64,000 nt of DNA from Aplectana chamaeleonis (Eukaryota; Nematoda; Chromadorea; Rhabditida; Cosmocercidae), in the NCBI GenBank assembly GCA_029168955.1, contig JAPDOI010001340.1:62001-126000 (forward strand). Reading direction: 5' to 3'. This document shows positions 25,791 through 40,700 of the stretch, in pieces. Positions within the stretch are counted from its first letter, which is position 1. Every line of letters starts with the position of its first letter. The position numbers and the translations under genes are program-made. Under the pieces are notes generated by a model. It made no database searches. It had not been told where the DNA came from and saw only the letters and a program-made list of their open reading frames with translations.

Positions 25791-28700
25791 AGTAGGGTAG
25801 GTGAAGTTCAGGTTTTGAAAAAGTTATTGTTCACCTATCTAGAAATAATTTTGGAACATTTCCAGTCGAATGGTACTCTCGTTCCGGGTACTTTTTTTGA
25901 AACTGACATTCGGCCATTTCCAGACTCGTTTCATTTCAGAGGGTTTTTTCAATTTTCGGGGCCTCACCCTTCTAAAGGCGATGAATAGCGTTCCATACGC
26001 TGCCGATATTGAAAAATTTCAGAAAGATTTGACTGATTTTTTCAATGTCTTTAGTAGGGTAGGTGAAGTTCAGGTTTTGAAAAAGTTATTGTTCACCTAT
26101 CTAGAAATAATTTTGGAACATTTCCAGTCGAATGGTACTCTCGTTCCGGGTACTTTTTTGAAACTGACATTCGGCCATTTCCAGACTCGTTTCATTTTAG
26201 AGGGTTTTTTCAATTTTCGGGGCCTCACCCTTCTAAAGGCGATGAATAGCGTTCCATACGCTGCCGATATTGAAAAATTTCAGAAAGATTTGACTGATTT
26301 TTCCAATGTCTTTAGTAGGGTAGGTGAAGTTCAGGTTTTGAAAAAGTTATTGTTCACCTATCTAGAAATAATTTTGGAACATTTCCAGTCGAATGGTACT
26401 CTCGTTCCGGGTACTTTTTTGAAACTGACATTCGGCCATTTCCAGACTCGTTTCATTTTAGAGGGTTTTTTCAATTTTCGGGGCCTCACCCTTCTAAAGG
26501 CGATGAATAGCGTTCCATACGCTGCCGATATTGAAAAATTTCAGAAAGATTTGACTGATTTTTCCAATGTCTTTAGTAGGGTAGGTGAAGTTCAGGTTTT
26601 GAAAAAGTTATTGTTCACCTATCTAGAAATAATTTTGGAACATTTCCAGTCGAATGGTACTCTCGTTCCGGGTACTTTTTTGAAACTGACATTCGGCCAT
26701 TTCCAGACTCGTTTCATTTTAGAGGGTTTTTTCAATTTTCGGGGCCTCACCCTTCTAAAGGCGATGAATAGCGTTCCATACGCTGCCGATATTGAAAAAT
26801 TTCAGAAAGATTTGACTGATTTTCAATGTCTTTAGTAGGGTAGGTGAAGTTCAGGTTTTGAAAAAGTTATTGTTCACCTATCTAGAAATAATTTTGGAAC
26901 ATTTCCAGTCGAATGGTACTCTCGTTCCGGGTACTTTTTGAAACTGACATTCGGCCATTTCCAGACTCGTTTCATTTTAGAGGGTTTTTTCAATTTTCAG
27001 GGCCTCACCCTTCTAAAGGCGATGAATAGCGTTCCATACGCTGCCGATATTGAAAAATTTCAGAAAGATTTGACTGATTTTTCCAATGTCTTTAGTAGGG
27101 TAGGTGAAGTTCAGGTTTTGAAAAAAGTTATTGTTCACCTATCTAGAAATAATTTTGGAACATTTCCAGTCGAATGGTACTCTCGTTCCGGGTACTTTTT
27201 TGAAACTGACATTCGGCCATTTCCAGACTCGTTTCATTTTAGAGGGTTTTTTTCAATTTTCGGGGCCTCACCCTTCTAAAGGCGATGAATAGCGATCCAT
27301 ACGCTGCCGATATTGAAAAATTTCAGAAAGATTTGACTGATTTTTCCAATGTCTTTAGTAGGGTAGGTGAAGTTCAGGTTTTGAAAAAAGTTATTGTTCA
27401 CCTATCTAGAAATAATTTTGGAACATTTCCAGTCGAATGGTACTCTCGTTCCGGGTACTTTTTTGAAACTGACATTCGGCCATTTCCAGACTCGTTTCAT
27501 TTTAGAGGGTTTTTTCAATTTTCGGGGCCTCACCCTTCTAAAGGCGATGAATAGCGATCCATACCCTGCCGATATTGAAAAATTTCAGAAAGATTTGACT
27601 GATTTTTCCAATGTCTTTAGTAGGGTAGGTGAAGTTCAGGTTTTGAAAAAAGTTATTGTTCACCTATCTAGAAATAATTTTGGAACATTTCCAGTCGAAT
27701 GGTACTCTCGTTCCGGGTACTTTTTTGAAACTGACATTCGGCCATTTCCAGACTCGTTTCATTTTAGAGGGTTTTTTCAATTTTCGGGGCCTCACCCTTC
27801 TAAAGGCGATGAATAGCGTTCCATACGCTGCCGATATTGAAAAATTTCAGAAAGATTTGACTGATTTTTCCAATGTCTTTAGTAGGGTAGGTGAAGTTCA
27901 GGTTTTGAAAAAGTTATTGTTCACCTATCTAGAAATAATTTTGGAACATTTCCAGTCGAATGGTACTCTCGTTCCGGGTACTTTTTTTTTGAAACTGACA
28001 TTCGGCCATTTCCAGACTCGTTTCATTTTAGAGGGTTTTTTCAATTTTCGGGGCCTCACCCTTCTAAAGGCGATGAATAGCGTTCCATACGCTGCCGATA
28101 TTGAAAAATTTCAGAAAGATTTGACTGATTTTTCCAATGTCTTTAGTAGGGTAGGTGAAGTTCAGGTTTTGAAAAAAGTTATTGTTCACCTATCTAGAAA
28201 TAATTTTGGAACATTTCCAGTCGAATGGTACTCTCGTTCCGGGTACTTTTTTGAAACTGACATTCGGCCATTTCCAGACTCGTTTCATTTTAGAGGGTTT
28301 TTTCAATTTTCGGGGCCTCACCCTTCTAAAGGCGATGAATAGCGTTCCATACGCTGCCGATATTGAAAAATTTCAGAAAGATTTGACTGATTTTCCCAAT
28401 GTCTTTAGTAGGGTAGGTGAAGTTCAGGTTTTGAAAAAAGTTATTGTTCACCTATCTAGAAATAATTTTGGAACATTTCCAGTCGAATGGTACTCTCGTT
28501 CCGGGTACTTTTTTTTGAAACTGACATTCGGCCATTTCCAGACTCGTTTCATTTCAGAGGGTTTTTTCAATTTTCGGGGCCTCACCCTTCTAAAGGCGAT
28601 GAATAGCGTTCCATACGCTGCCGATATTGAAAAATTTCAGAAAGATTTGACTGATTTTCCCAATGTCTTTAGTAGGGTAGGTGAAGTTCAGGTTTTGAAA

Positions 28701-31700
28701 AAAGTTATTGTTCACCTATCTAGAAATAATTTTGGAACATTTCCAGTCGAATGGTACTCTCGTTCCGGGTACTTTTTTTTGAAACTGACATTCGGCCATT
28801 TCCAGACTCGTTTCATTTTAGAGGGTTTTTTTCAATTTTCGGGGCCTCACCCTTCTAAAGGCGATGAATAGCGTTCCATACGCTGCCGATATTGAAAAAT
28901 TTCAGAAAGATTTGACTGATTTTTCCAATGTCTTTAGTAGGGTAGGTGAAGTTCAGGTTTTGAAAAAAGTTATTGTTCACCTATCTAGAAATAATTTTGG
29001 AACATTTCCAGTCGAATGGTACTCTCGTTCCGGGTACTTTTTTGAAACTGACATTCGGCCATTTCCAGACTCGTTTCATTTTAGAGGGTTTTTTCAATTT
29101 TCGGGGCCTCACCCTTCTAAAGGCGATGAATAGCGTTCCATACGCTGCCGATATTGAAAAATTTCAGAAAGATTTGACTGATTTTTCCAATGTCTTTAGT
29201 AGGGTAGGTGAAGTTCAGGTTTTGAAAAAGTTAATGTTCACCTATCTAGAAATAATTTTGGAACATTTCCAGTCGAATGGTACTCTCGTTCCGGGTACTT
29301 TTTTGAAACTGACATTCGGCCATTTCCAGACTCGTTTCATTTTAGAGGGTTTTTTCAATTTTCGGGGCCTCACCCTTCTAAAGGCGATGAATAGCGTTCC
29401 ATACGCTGCCGATATTGAAAAATTTCAGAAAGATTTGACTGATTTTTCCCAATGTCTTTAGTAGGGTAGGTGAAGTTCAGGTTTTGAAAAAGTTATTGTT
29501 CACCTATCTAGAAATAATTTTGGAACATTTCCAGTCGAATGGTACTCTCGTTCCGGGTACTTTTTTGAAACTGACATTCGGCCATTTCCAGACTCGTTTC
29601 ATTTTAGAGGGTTTTTCAATTTTCGGGGCCTCACCCTTCTAAAGGCGATGAATAGCGTTCCATACGCTGCCGATATTGAAAAATTTCAGAAAGATTTGAC
29701 TGATTTTCCCAATGTCTTTAGTAGGGTAGGTGAAGTTCAGGTTTTGAAAAAGTTATTGTTCACCTATCTAGAAATAATTTTGGAACATTTCCAGTCGAAT
29801 GGTACTCTCGTTCCGGGTACTTTTTTGAAACTGACATTCGGCCATTTCCAGACTCGTTTCATTTTAGAGGGTTTTTTCAATTTTCGGGGCCTCACCCTTC
29901 TAAAGGCGATGAATAGCGTTCCATACGCTGCCGATATTGAAAAATTTCAGAAAGATTTGACTGATTTTTCCAATGTCTTTAGTAGGGTAGGTGAAGTTCA
30001 GGTTTTGAAAAAGTTATTGTTCACCTATCTAGAAATAATTTTGGAACATTTCCAGTCGAATGGTACTCTCGTTCCGGGTACTTTTTTGAAACTGACATTC
30101 GGCCATTTCCAGACTCGTTTCATTTTAGAGGGTTTTTTCAATTTTCGGGGCCTCACCCTTCTAAAGGCGATGAATAGCGTTCCATACGCTGCCGATATTG
30201 AAAAATTTCAGAAAGATTTGACTGATTTTTCCAATGTCTTTAGTAGGGTAGGTGAAGTTCAGGTTTTGAAAAAAGTTATTGTTCACCTATCTAGAAATAA
30301 TTTTAGAACATTTCCAGTCGAATGGTACTGTCGTTCCGGGTACTTTTTTTGAAACTGACATTCGGCCATTTCCAGACTCGTTTCATTTTAGAGGGTTTTT
30401 TCAATTTTCGGGGCCTCACCCTTCTAAAGGCGATGAATAGCGTTCCATACGCTGCCGATATTGAAAAATTTCAGAAAGATTTGACTGATTTTTCCAATGT
30501 CTTTAGTAGGGTAGGTGAAGTTCAGGTTTTGAAAAAAGTTATTGTTCACCTATCTAGAAATAATTTTGGAACATTTCCAGTCGAATGGTACTCTCGTTCC
30601 GGGTACTTTTTTTTGAAACTGACATTCGGCCATTTCCAGACGTTTCATTTTAGAGGTTTTTTTCAATTTTCGGGGCGTCACCCTTCTAAAGGCGATGAAT
30701 AGCGTTCCATACGCTGCCGATATTGAAAAATTTCAGAAAGATTTGACTGATTTTCCCAATGTCTTTAGTAGGGTAGGTGAAGTTCAGGTTTTGAAAAAAG
30801 TTATTGTTCACCTATCTAGAAATAATTTTGGAACATTTCCAGTCGAATGGTACTCTCGTTCCGGGTACTTTTTTTTGAAACTGACATTCGGCCATTTCCA
30901 GACTCGTTTCATTTTAGAGGGTTTTTTTCAATTTTCGGGGCCTCACCCTTCTAAAGGCGATGAATAGCGTTCCATACGCTGCCGATATTGAAAAATTTCA
31001 GAAAGATTTGACTGATTTTTCCAATGTCTTTAGTAGGGTAGGTGAAGTTCAGGTTTTGAAAAAAGTTATTGTTCACCTATCTAGAAATAATTTTGGAACA
31101 TTTCCAGTCGAATGGTACTCTCGTTCCGGGTACTTTTTTGAAACTGACATTCGGCCATTTCCAGACTCGTTTCATTTTAGAGGGTTTTTTCAATTTTCGG
31201 GGCCTCACCCTTCTAAAGGCGATGAATAGCGTTCCATACGCTGCCGATATTGAAAAATTTCAGAAAGATTTGACTGATTTTCCAATGTCTTTAGTAGGGT
31301 AGGTGAAGTTCAGGTTTTGAAAAAGTTATTGTTCACCTATCTAGAAATAATTTTGGAACATTTCCAGTCGAATGGTACTCTCGTTCCGGGTACTTTTTGA
31401 AACTGACATTCGGCCATTTCCAGACTCGTTTCATTTTAGAGGGTTTTTTCAATTTTCGGGGCCTCACCCTTCTAAAGGCGATGAATAGCGTTCCATACGC
31501 TGCCGATATTGAAAAATTTCAGAAAGATTTGACTGATTTTCCCAATGTCTTTAGTAGGGTAGGTGAAGTTCAGGTTTTGAAAAAGTTATTGTTCACCTAT
31601 CTAGAAATAATTTTGGAACATTTCCAGTCGAATGGTACTCTCGTTCCGGGTACTTTTTTGAAACTGACATTCGGCCATTTCCAGACTCGTTTCATTTTAG

Positions 31701-34700
31701 AGGGTTTTTTCAATTTTCGGGGCCTCACCCTTCTAAAGGCGATGAATAGCGTTCCATACGCTGCCGATATTGAAAAATTTCAGAAAGATTTGACTGATTT
31801 TCCCAATGTCTTTAGTAGGGTAGGTGAAGTTCAGGTTTTGAAAAAGTTATTGTTCACCTATCTAGAAATAATTTTGGAACATTTCCAGTCGAATGGTACT
31901 CTCGTTCCGGGTACTTTTTTGAAACTGACATTCGGCCATTTCCAGACTCGTTTCATTTTAGAGGGTTTTTTCAATTTTCGGGGCCTCACCCTTCTAAAGG
32001 CGATGAATAGCGTTCCATACGCTGCCGATATTGAAAAATTTCAGAAAGATTTGACTGATTTTTCCAATGTCTTTAGTAGGGTAGGTGAAGTTCAGGTTTT
32101 GAAAAAAGTTATTGTTCACCTATCTAGAAATAATTTTGGAACATTTCCAGTCGAATGGTACTCTCGTTCCGGGTACTTTTTTTTGAAACTGACATTCGGC
32201 CATTTCCAGACTCGTTTCATTTTAGAGGGTTTTTTTCAATTTTCGGGGCCTCACCCTTCTAAAGGCGATGAATAGCGTTCCATACGCTGCCGATATTGAA
32301 AAATTTCAGAAAGATTTGACTGATTTTCCCAATGTCTTTAGTAGGGTAGGTGAAGTTCAGGTTTTGAAAAAAGTTATTGTTCACCTATCTAGAAATAATT
32401 TTGGAACATTTCCAGTCGAATGGTACTCTCGTTCCGGGTACTTTTTTTTGAAACTGACATTCGGCCATTTCCAGACTCGTTTCATTTTAGAGGGTTTTTT
32501 TTTTCAATTTTCGGGGCCTCACCCTTCTAAAGGCGATGAATAGCGTTCCATACGCTGCCGATATTGAAAAATTTCAGAAAGATTTGACTGATTTTCCCAA
32601 TGTCTTTAGTAGGGTAGGTGAAGTTCAGGTTTTGAAAAAAGTTATTGTTCACCTATCTAGAAATAATTTTGGAACATTTCCAGTCGAATGGTACTCTCGT
32701 TCCGGGTACTTTTTTTTTGAAACTGACATTCGGCCATTTCCAGACTCGTTTCATTTTAGAGGGTTTTTTTTCAATTTTCGGGGCCTCACCCTTCTAAAGG
32801 CGATGAATAGCGTTCCATACGCTGCCGATATTGAAAAATTTCAGAAAGATTTGACTGATTTTCCCAATGTCTTTAGTAGGGTAGGTGAAGTTCAGGTTTT
32901 GAAAAAAGTTATTGTTCACCTATCTAGAAATAATTTTGGAACATTTCCAGTCGAATGGTACTCTCGTTCCGGGTACTTTTTTTTTGAAACTGACATTCGG
33001 CCATTTCCAGACTCGTTTCATTTTAGAGGGTTTTTTTTCAATTTTCGGGGCCTCACTCTTCTAAAGGCGATGAATAGCGTTCCATACGCTGCCGATATTG
33101 AAAAATTTCAGAAAGATTTGACTGATTTTTCCAATGTCTTTAGTAGGGTAGGTGAAGTTCAGGTTTTGAAACAGGTTATAGTTCACCTATCTAGAAATAA
33201 TTTTGGAACATTTCCAGTCGAATGGTACTCTCGTTCCGGGTACTTTTTTGAAACTGACATTCGGCCATTTCCAGACTCGTTTCATTTTAGAGGGTTTTTT
33301 TCAATTTTCGGGGCCTCACCCTTCTAAAGGCGATGAATAGCGTTCCATACGCTGCCGATATTGAAAAATTTCAGAAAGATTTGACTGATTTTTCCAATGT
33401 CTTTAGTAGAGTAGGTGAAGTTCAGGTTTTGAAAAAAGTTATTGTTCACCTATCTAGAAATAATTTTGGAACATTTCCAGTCGAATGGTACTCTCGTTCC
33501 GGGTACTTTTTTGAAACTGACATTCGGCCATTTCCAGACTCGTTTCATTTTAGAGGGTTTTTTCAATTTTCGGGGCCTCACCCTTCTAAAGGGGATGAAT
33601 AGCGTTCCATACGCTGCCGATATTGAAAAATTTCAGAAAGATTTGACTGATTTTTCCAATGTCTTTAGTAGAGTAGGTGAAGTTCAGGTTTTGAAAAAAG
33701 TTATTGTTCACCTATCTAGAAATAATTTTGGAACATTTCCAGTCGAATGGTACTCTCGTTCCGGGTACTTTTTTTGAAACTGACATTCGGCCATTTCCAG
33801 ACTCGTTTCATTTTAGAGGGTTTTTTCAATTTTCGGGGCCTCACCCTTCTAAAGGCGATGAATAGCGTTCCATACGCTGCCGATATTGAAAAATTTCAGA
33901 AAGATTTGACTGATTTTTCCAATGTCTTTAGTAGGGTAGGTGAAGTTCAGGTTTTGAAAAAGTTATTGTTCACCTATCTAGAAATAATTTTGGAACATTT
34001 CCAGTCGAATGGTACTCTCGTTCCGGGTACTTTTTTGAAACTGACATTCGGCCATTTCCAGACTCGTTTCATTTTAGAGGGTTTTTTCAATTTTCGGGGC
34101 CTCACCCTTCTAAAGGCGATGAATAGCGTTCCATACGCTGCCGATATTGAAAAATTTCAGAAAGATTTGACTGATTTTTCCAATGTCTTTAGTAGGGTAG
34201 GTGAAGTTCAGGTTTTGAAAAAAGTTATTGTTCACCTATCTAGAAATAATTTTGGAACATTTCCAGTCGAATGGTACTCTCGTTCCGGGTACTTTTTTTT
34301 TGAAACTGACATTCGGCCATTTCCAGACTCGTTTCATTTTAGAGGTTTTTCAATTTTCGGGGCCTCACCCTTCTAAAGGCGATGAATAGCGTTCCATACG
34401 CTACCGATATTGAAAAATTTCAGAAAGATTTGACTGATTTTTCCAATGTCTTTAGTAGGGTAGGTGAAGTTCAGGTTTTGAAAAAAGTTATTGTTCACCT
34501 ATCTAGAAATAATTTTGGAACATTTCCAGTCGAATGGTACTCTCGTTCCGGGTACTTTTTTGAAACTGACATTCGGCCATTTCCAGACTCGTTTCATTTT
34601 AGAGGGTTTTTTCAATTTTCGGGGCCTCACCCTTCTAAAGGCGATGAATAGCGTTCCATACGCTGCCGATATTGAAAAATTTCAGAAAGATTTGACTGAT

Positions 34701-37700
34701 TTTTCCAATGTCTTTAGTAGGGTAGGTGAAGTTCAGGTTTTGAAAAAGTTATTGTTCACCTATCTAGAAATAATTTTGGAACATTTCCAGTCGAATGGTA
34801 CTCTCGTTCCGGGTACTTTTTTTGAAACTGACATTCGGCCATTTCCAGACTCGTTTCATTTTAGAGGGTTTTTTCAATTTTCGGGGCCTCACCCTTCTAA
34901 AGGCGATGAATAGCGTTCCATACGCTGCCGATATTGAAAAATTTCAGAAAGATTTGACTGATTTTTCCAATGTCTTTAGTAGGGTAGGTGAAGTTCAGGT
35001 TTTGAAAAAGTTATTGTTCACCTATCTAGAAATAATTTTGGAACATTTCCAGTCGAATGGTACTCTCGTTCCGGGTACTTTTTTGAAACTGACATTCGGC
35101 CATTTCCAGACTCGTTTCATTTTAGAGGTTTTTTCAATTTTCGGGGCCTCACCCTTCTAAAGGCGATGAATAGCGTTCCATACGCTGCCGATATTGAAAA
35201 ATTTCAGAAAGATTTGACTGATTTTTCCAATGTCTTTAGTAGGGTAGGTGAAGTTCAGGTTTTGAAAAAAGTTATTGTTCACCTATCTAGAAATAATTTT
35301 GGAACATTTCCAGTCGAATGGTACTCTCGTTCCGGGTACTTTTTTGAAACTGACATTCGGCCATTTCCAGACTCGTTTCATTTTAGAGGGTTTTTTCAAT
35401 TTTCGGGGCCTCACCCTTCTAAAGGGGATGAATAGCGTTCCATACGCTGCCGATATTGAAAAATTTCAGAAAGATTTGACTGATTTTTCCAATGTCTTTA
35501 GTAGGGTAGGTGAAATTCAGGTTTTGAAAAAAGTTAATGTTCACCTATCTAGAAATAATTTTGGAACATTTCCAGTCGAATGGTACTCTCGTTCCGGGTA
35601 CTTTTTTCTGAAACTGACATTCGGCCATTTCCAGACTCGTTTCATTTTAGAGGGTTTTTTCAATTTTCGGGGCCTCACCCTTCTAAAGGCGATGAATAGG
35701 GTTCCATACGCTGCCGATATTGAAAAATTTCAGAAAGATTTGGTTGATTTTTCCAATGTCTTTAGTAGGGTAGGTGAAGTTCAGGTTTTGAAAAAGTTAT
35801 TGTTCACCTAGAATACCATTTCGACTGGAAATGTTTCAAAAAGAAATAATTTTGGAACATTTCCAGTCGAATGGTACTCTCGTTCCGGGTACTTTTTTTT
35901 GAAACTGACATTCGGCCATTTCCAGACTCGTTTCATTTTAGAGGTTTTTTTTTCAATTTTCGGGGCCTCACCCTTCTAAAGGCGATGAATAGCGTTCCAT
36001 ACGCTGCCGATATTGAAAAATTTCAGAAAGATTTGACTGATTTTTCCAATGTCTTTAGTAGGGTAGGTGAAGTTCAGGTTTTGAAAAAAGTTATTGTTCA
36101 CCTATCTAGAAATAATTTTGGAACATTTCCAGTCGAATGGTACTCTCGTTCCGGGTACTTTTTTTTTGAAACTGACATTCGGCCATTTCCAGACTCGTTT
36201 CATTTTAGAGGGTTTTTTTCAATTTTCGGGGCCTCACCCTTCTAAAGGCGATGAATAGCGTTCCATACGCTGCCGATATTGAAAAATTTCAGAAAGATTT
36301 GACTGATTTTTCCAATGTCTTTAGTAGGGTAGGTGAAGTTCAGGTTTTGAAAAAAGTTATTGTTCACCTATCTAGAAATAATTTTGGAACATTTCCAGTC
36401 GAATGGTACTCTCGTTCCGGGTACTTTTTTTTGAAACTGACATTCGGCCATTTCCATTCCAGACGTTTCATTTTAGAGGGTTTTTCTCAATTTTCGGGGC
36501 CTCACTCTTCTAAAGGCGATGAATAGCGTTCCATACGCTGCCGATATTGAAAAATTTCAGAAAGATTTGACTGATTTCCCCAATGTCTTTAGTAGGGTAG
36601 GTGAAGTTCAGGTTTTGAAAAAAGTTATTGTTCACCTATCTAGAAATAATTTTGGAACATTTCCAGTCGAATGGTACTCTCGTTCCGGGGACTTTTTTTT
36701 GAAACTGACATTCGGCCATTTCCAGACTCGTTTCATTTCAGACGGTTTTTTCAATTTTCGGGGCCTCACCCTTCTAAAGGCGATGAATAGCGTTCCATAC
36801 GCTGCCGATATTGAAAAATTTCAGAAAGATTTGACTGATTTTTCCAATGTCTTTAGTAGGGTAGGTGAAGTTCAGGTTTTGAAAAAAGTTATTGTTCGCC
36901 TATCTAGGAAAAATTTTGGAACATTTCCAGTCGAATGGTACTCTCGTTCCGGGTACTTTTTTGAAACTGACATTCGGCCATTTCCAGACTCGTTTCATTT
37001 TAGAGGGTTTTTTTTCAATTTTCGGGGCCTCACCCTTCTAAAGGCGATGAATAGCGTTCCATACGCTGCCGATATTGAAAAATTTCAGAAAGATTTGACT
37101 GATTTTTCCAATGTCTTTAGTAGGGTAGGTGAAGTTCAGGTTTTGAAAAAGTTATTGTTCACCTATCTAGAAATAATTTTGGAACATTTCCAGTCGAATG
37201 GTACTCTCGTTCCGGGTACTTTTTTGAAACTGACATTCGGCCATTTCAAGACTCTTTTCATTTTAGAGGGTTTTTTTTCAATTTTCGGGGCCTCACCCTT
37301 CTAAAGGCGATGAATAGCGTTCCATACGCTGCCGATATTGAAAAATTTCAGAAAGATTTGACTGATTTTTCCAATGTCTTTAGTAGGGTAGGTGAAGTTC
37401 AGGTTTTGAAAAAAGTTAATGTTCACCTAGAATACCACTCGACTGGAAATGTTCCAAAAAGAAATAATTTTGGAACATTTCCAGTCGAATGGTACTCTCG
37501 TTCCGGGTACTTTTTTTTGAAACTGACATTCGGCCATTTCCAGACTCGTTTCATTTTAGAGGGTTTTTTTCAATTTTCGGGGCCTCACCCTTCTAAAGGC
37601 GATGAATAGCGTTCCATACGCTGCCGATATTGAAAAATTTCAGAAAGATTTGACTGATTTTCCCAATGTCTTTAGTAGGGTAGGTGAAGTTCAGGTTTTG

Positions 37701-40700
37701 AAAAAAGTTATTGTTCACCTATCTAGAAATAATTTTGGAACATTTCCAGTCGAATGGTACTCTCGTTCCGGGTACTTTTTTTGAAACTGACATTCGGCCA
37801 TTTCCAGACTCGTTTCATTTTAGACCGCTTTTTCAATTTTCGGGCCCTCACCCTTCTAAAGGCGATGAATAGCGTTCCATACGCTGCCGATATTGAAAAA
37901 TTTCAGAAAGATTTGACTGATTTTTCCAATGTCTTTAGTAGGGTAGGTGAAGTTCAGGTTTTGAAAAAAGTTATTGTTCACCTATCTAGAAATAATTTTG
38001 GAACATTTCCAGTCGAATGGTACTCTCGTTCCGGGTACTTTTTTTTTGAAACTGACATTCGGCCATTTCCAGACTCGTTTCATTTTAGAGGGTTTTTTTC
38101 AATTTTCGGGGCCTCACCCTTCTAAAGGCGATGAATAGCGTTCCATACGCTGCCGATATTGAAAAATTTCAGAAAGATTTGACTGATTTTTCCAATGTCT
38201 TTAGTAGGGTAGGTGAAGTTCAGGTTTTGAAAAAGTTATTGTTCACCTATCTAGAAATAATTTTGGAACATTTCCAGTCGAATGGTACTCTCGTTCCGGG
38301 TACTTTTTTGAAACTGACATTCGGCCATTTCAAGACTCGTTTCATTTTAGAGGGTTTTTTCAATTTTCGGGGCCTCACCCTTCTAAAGGCGATGAATAGC
38401 GTTCCATACGCTGCCGATATTGAAAAATTTCAGAAAGATTTGACTGATTTTCCCAATGTCTTTAGTAGGGTAGGTGAAGTTCAGGTTTTGAAAAAAGTTA
38501 TTGTTCACCTATCTAGAAATAATTTTGGAACATTTCCAGTCGAATGGTACTCTCGTTCCGGGTACTTTTTTGAAACTGACATTCGGCCATTTCCAGACTC
38601 GTTTCATTTTAGAGGGTTTTTTCAATTTTCGGGGCCTCACCCTTCTAAAGGCGATGAATAGCGTTCCATACGCTGCCGATATTGAAAAATTTCAGAAAGA
38701 TTTGACTGATTTTTCCAATGTCTTTAGTAGGGTAGGTGAAGTTCAGGTTTTGAAAAAGTTATTGTTCACCTATCTAGAAATAATTTTGGAACATTTCCAG
38801 TCGAATGGTACTCTCGTTCCGGGTACTTTTTTGAAACTGACATTCGGCCATTTCCAGACTCGTTTCATTTTAGAGGGTTTTTTCAATTTTCGGGGCCTCA
38901 CCCTTCTAAAGGCGATGAATAGCGTTCCATACGCTGCCGATATTGAAAAATTTCAGAAAGATTTGACTGATTTTTCCAATGTCTTTAGTAGGGTAGGTGA
39001 AGTTCAGGTTTTGAAAAAAGTTATTGTTCACCTATCTAGAAATAATTTTGGATTATTTCCAGTCGAATGGTACTCTCGTTCCGGGTACTTTTTTTTTGAA
39101 ACTGACATTCGGCCATTTCCAGACTCGTTTCATTTTAGAGGGTTTTTTCAATTTTCGGGGCCTCACCCTTCTAAAGGCGATGAATAGCGTTCCATACGCT
39201 GCCGATATTGAAAAATTTCAGAAAGATTTGACTGATTTTTCCAATGTCTTTAGTAGGGTAGGTGAAGTTCAGGTTTTGAAAAAAGTTATTGTTCACCTAT
39301 CTAGAAATAATTTTGGAACATTTCCAGTCGAATGGTACTCTCGTTCCGGGTACTTTTTTTTGAAACTGACATTCGGCCATTTCCAGACTCGTTTCATTTT
39401 AGAGGGTTTTTTTTTCAATTTTCGGGGCCTCACCCTTCTAAAGGCGATGAATAGCGTTCCATACGCTGCCGATATTGAAAAATTTCAGAAAGATTTGACT
39501 GATTTTCCCAATGTCTTTAGTAGGGTAGGTGAAGTTCAGGTTTTGAAAAAAGTTATTGTTCACCTATCTAGAAATAATTTTGGAACATTTCCAGTCGAAT
39601 GGTACTCTCGTTCCGGGTACTTTTTTTTGAAACTGACATTCGGCCATTTCCAGACTCGTTTCATTTTAGAGGGTTTTTTTCAATTTTCGGGGCCTCACCC
39701 TTCTAAAGGCGATGAATAGCGTTCCATACGCTGCCGATATTGAAAAATTTCAGAAAGATTTGACTGATTTTTCCAATGTCTTTAGTAGGGTAGGTGAAGT
39801 TCAGGTTTTGAAAAAAGTTATTGTTCACCTATCTAGAAATAATTTTGGAACATTTCCAGTCGAATGGTACTCTCGTTCCAGGTACTTTTTTTTGAAACTG
39901 ACATTCGGCCATTTCCAGACTCGTTTCATTTTAGAGGGTTTTTTTCAATTTTCGGGGCCTCACCCTTCTAAAGGCGATGAATAGCGTTCCATACGCTGCC
40001 GATATTGAAAAATTTCAGAAAGATTTGACTGATTTTTCCAATGTCTTTAGTAGGGTAGGTGAAGTTCAGGTTTTGAAAAAAGTTATTGTTCACCTATCTA
40101 GAAATAATTTTGGAACATTTCCAGTCGAATGGTACTCTCGTTCCGGGTACTTTTTTTTGAAACTGACATTCGGCCATTTCCAGACTCGTTTCATTTTAGA
40201 GGGTTTTTTTTCAATTTTCGGGGCCTCACCCTTCTAAAGGCGATGAATAGCGTTCCATACGCTGCCGATATTGAAAAATTTCAGAAAGATTTGACTGATT
40301 TTTCCAATGTCTTTAGTAGGGTAGGTGAAGTTCAGGTTTTGAAAAAAGTTATTGTTCACCTATCTAGAAATAATTTTGGAACATTTCCAGTCGAATGGTA
40401 CTCTCGTTCCGGGTACTTTTTTTTTGAAACCGACATCCGGCCATTTCCAGACGTTTCAGTTTAGAGGTTTTTTTCAATTTTCGGGGCGTTACTCTTTTAG
40501 CGGCGATGAATAGCGTTCCCTACGCTGCCCAGATTGAAAAATTTCTAGAAAGATTTGACTGATTTTCCCAATGTCTTTAGTAGGGTAGGTGAAGTTCAGG
40601 TTTTGAAAAAAGTTAATGTTCACCTAGAATACCACTCGACTGGAAATGTTCCAAAAAGAAATAATTTTGGAACATTTCCAGTCGAATGGTACTCTCGTTC

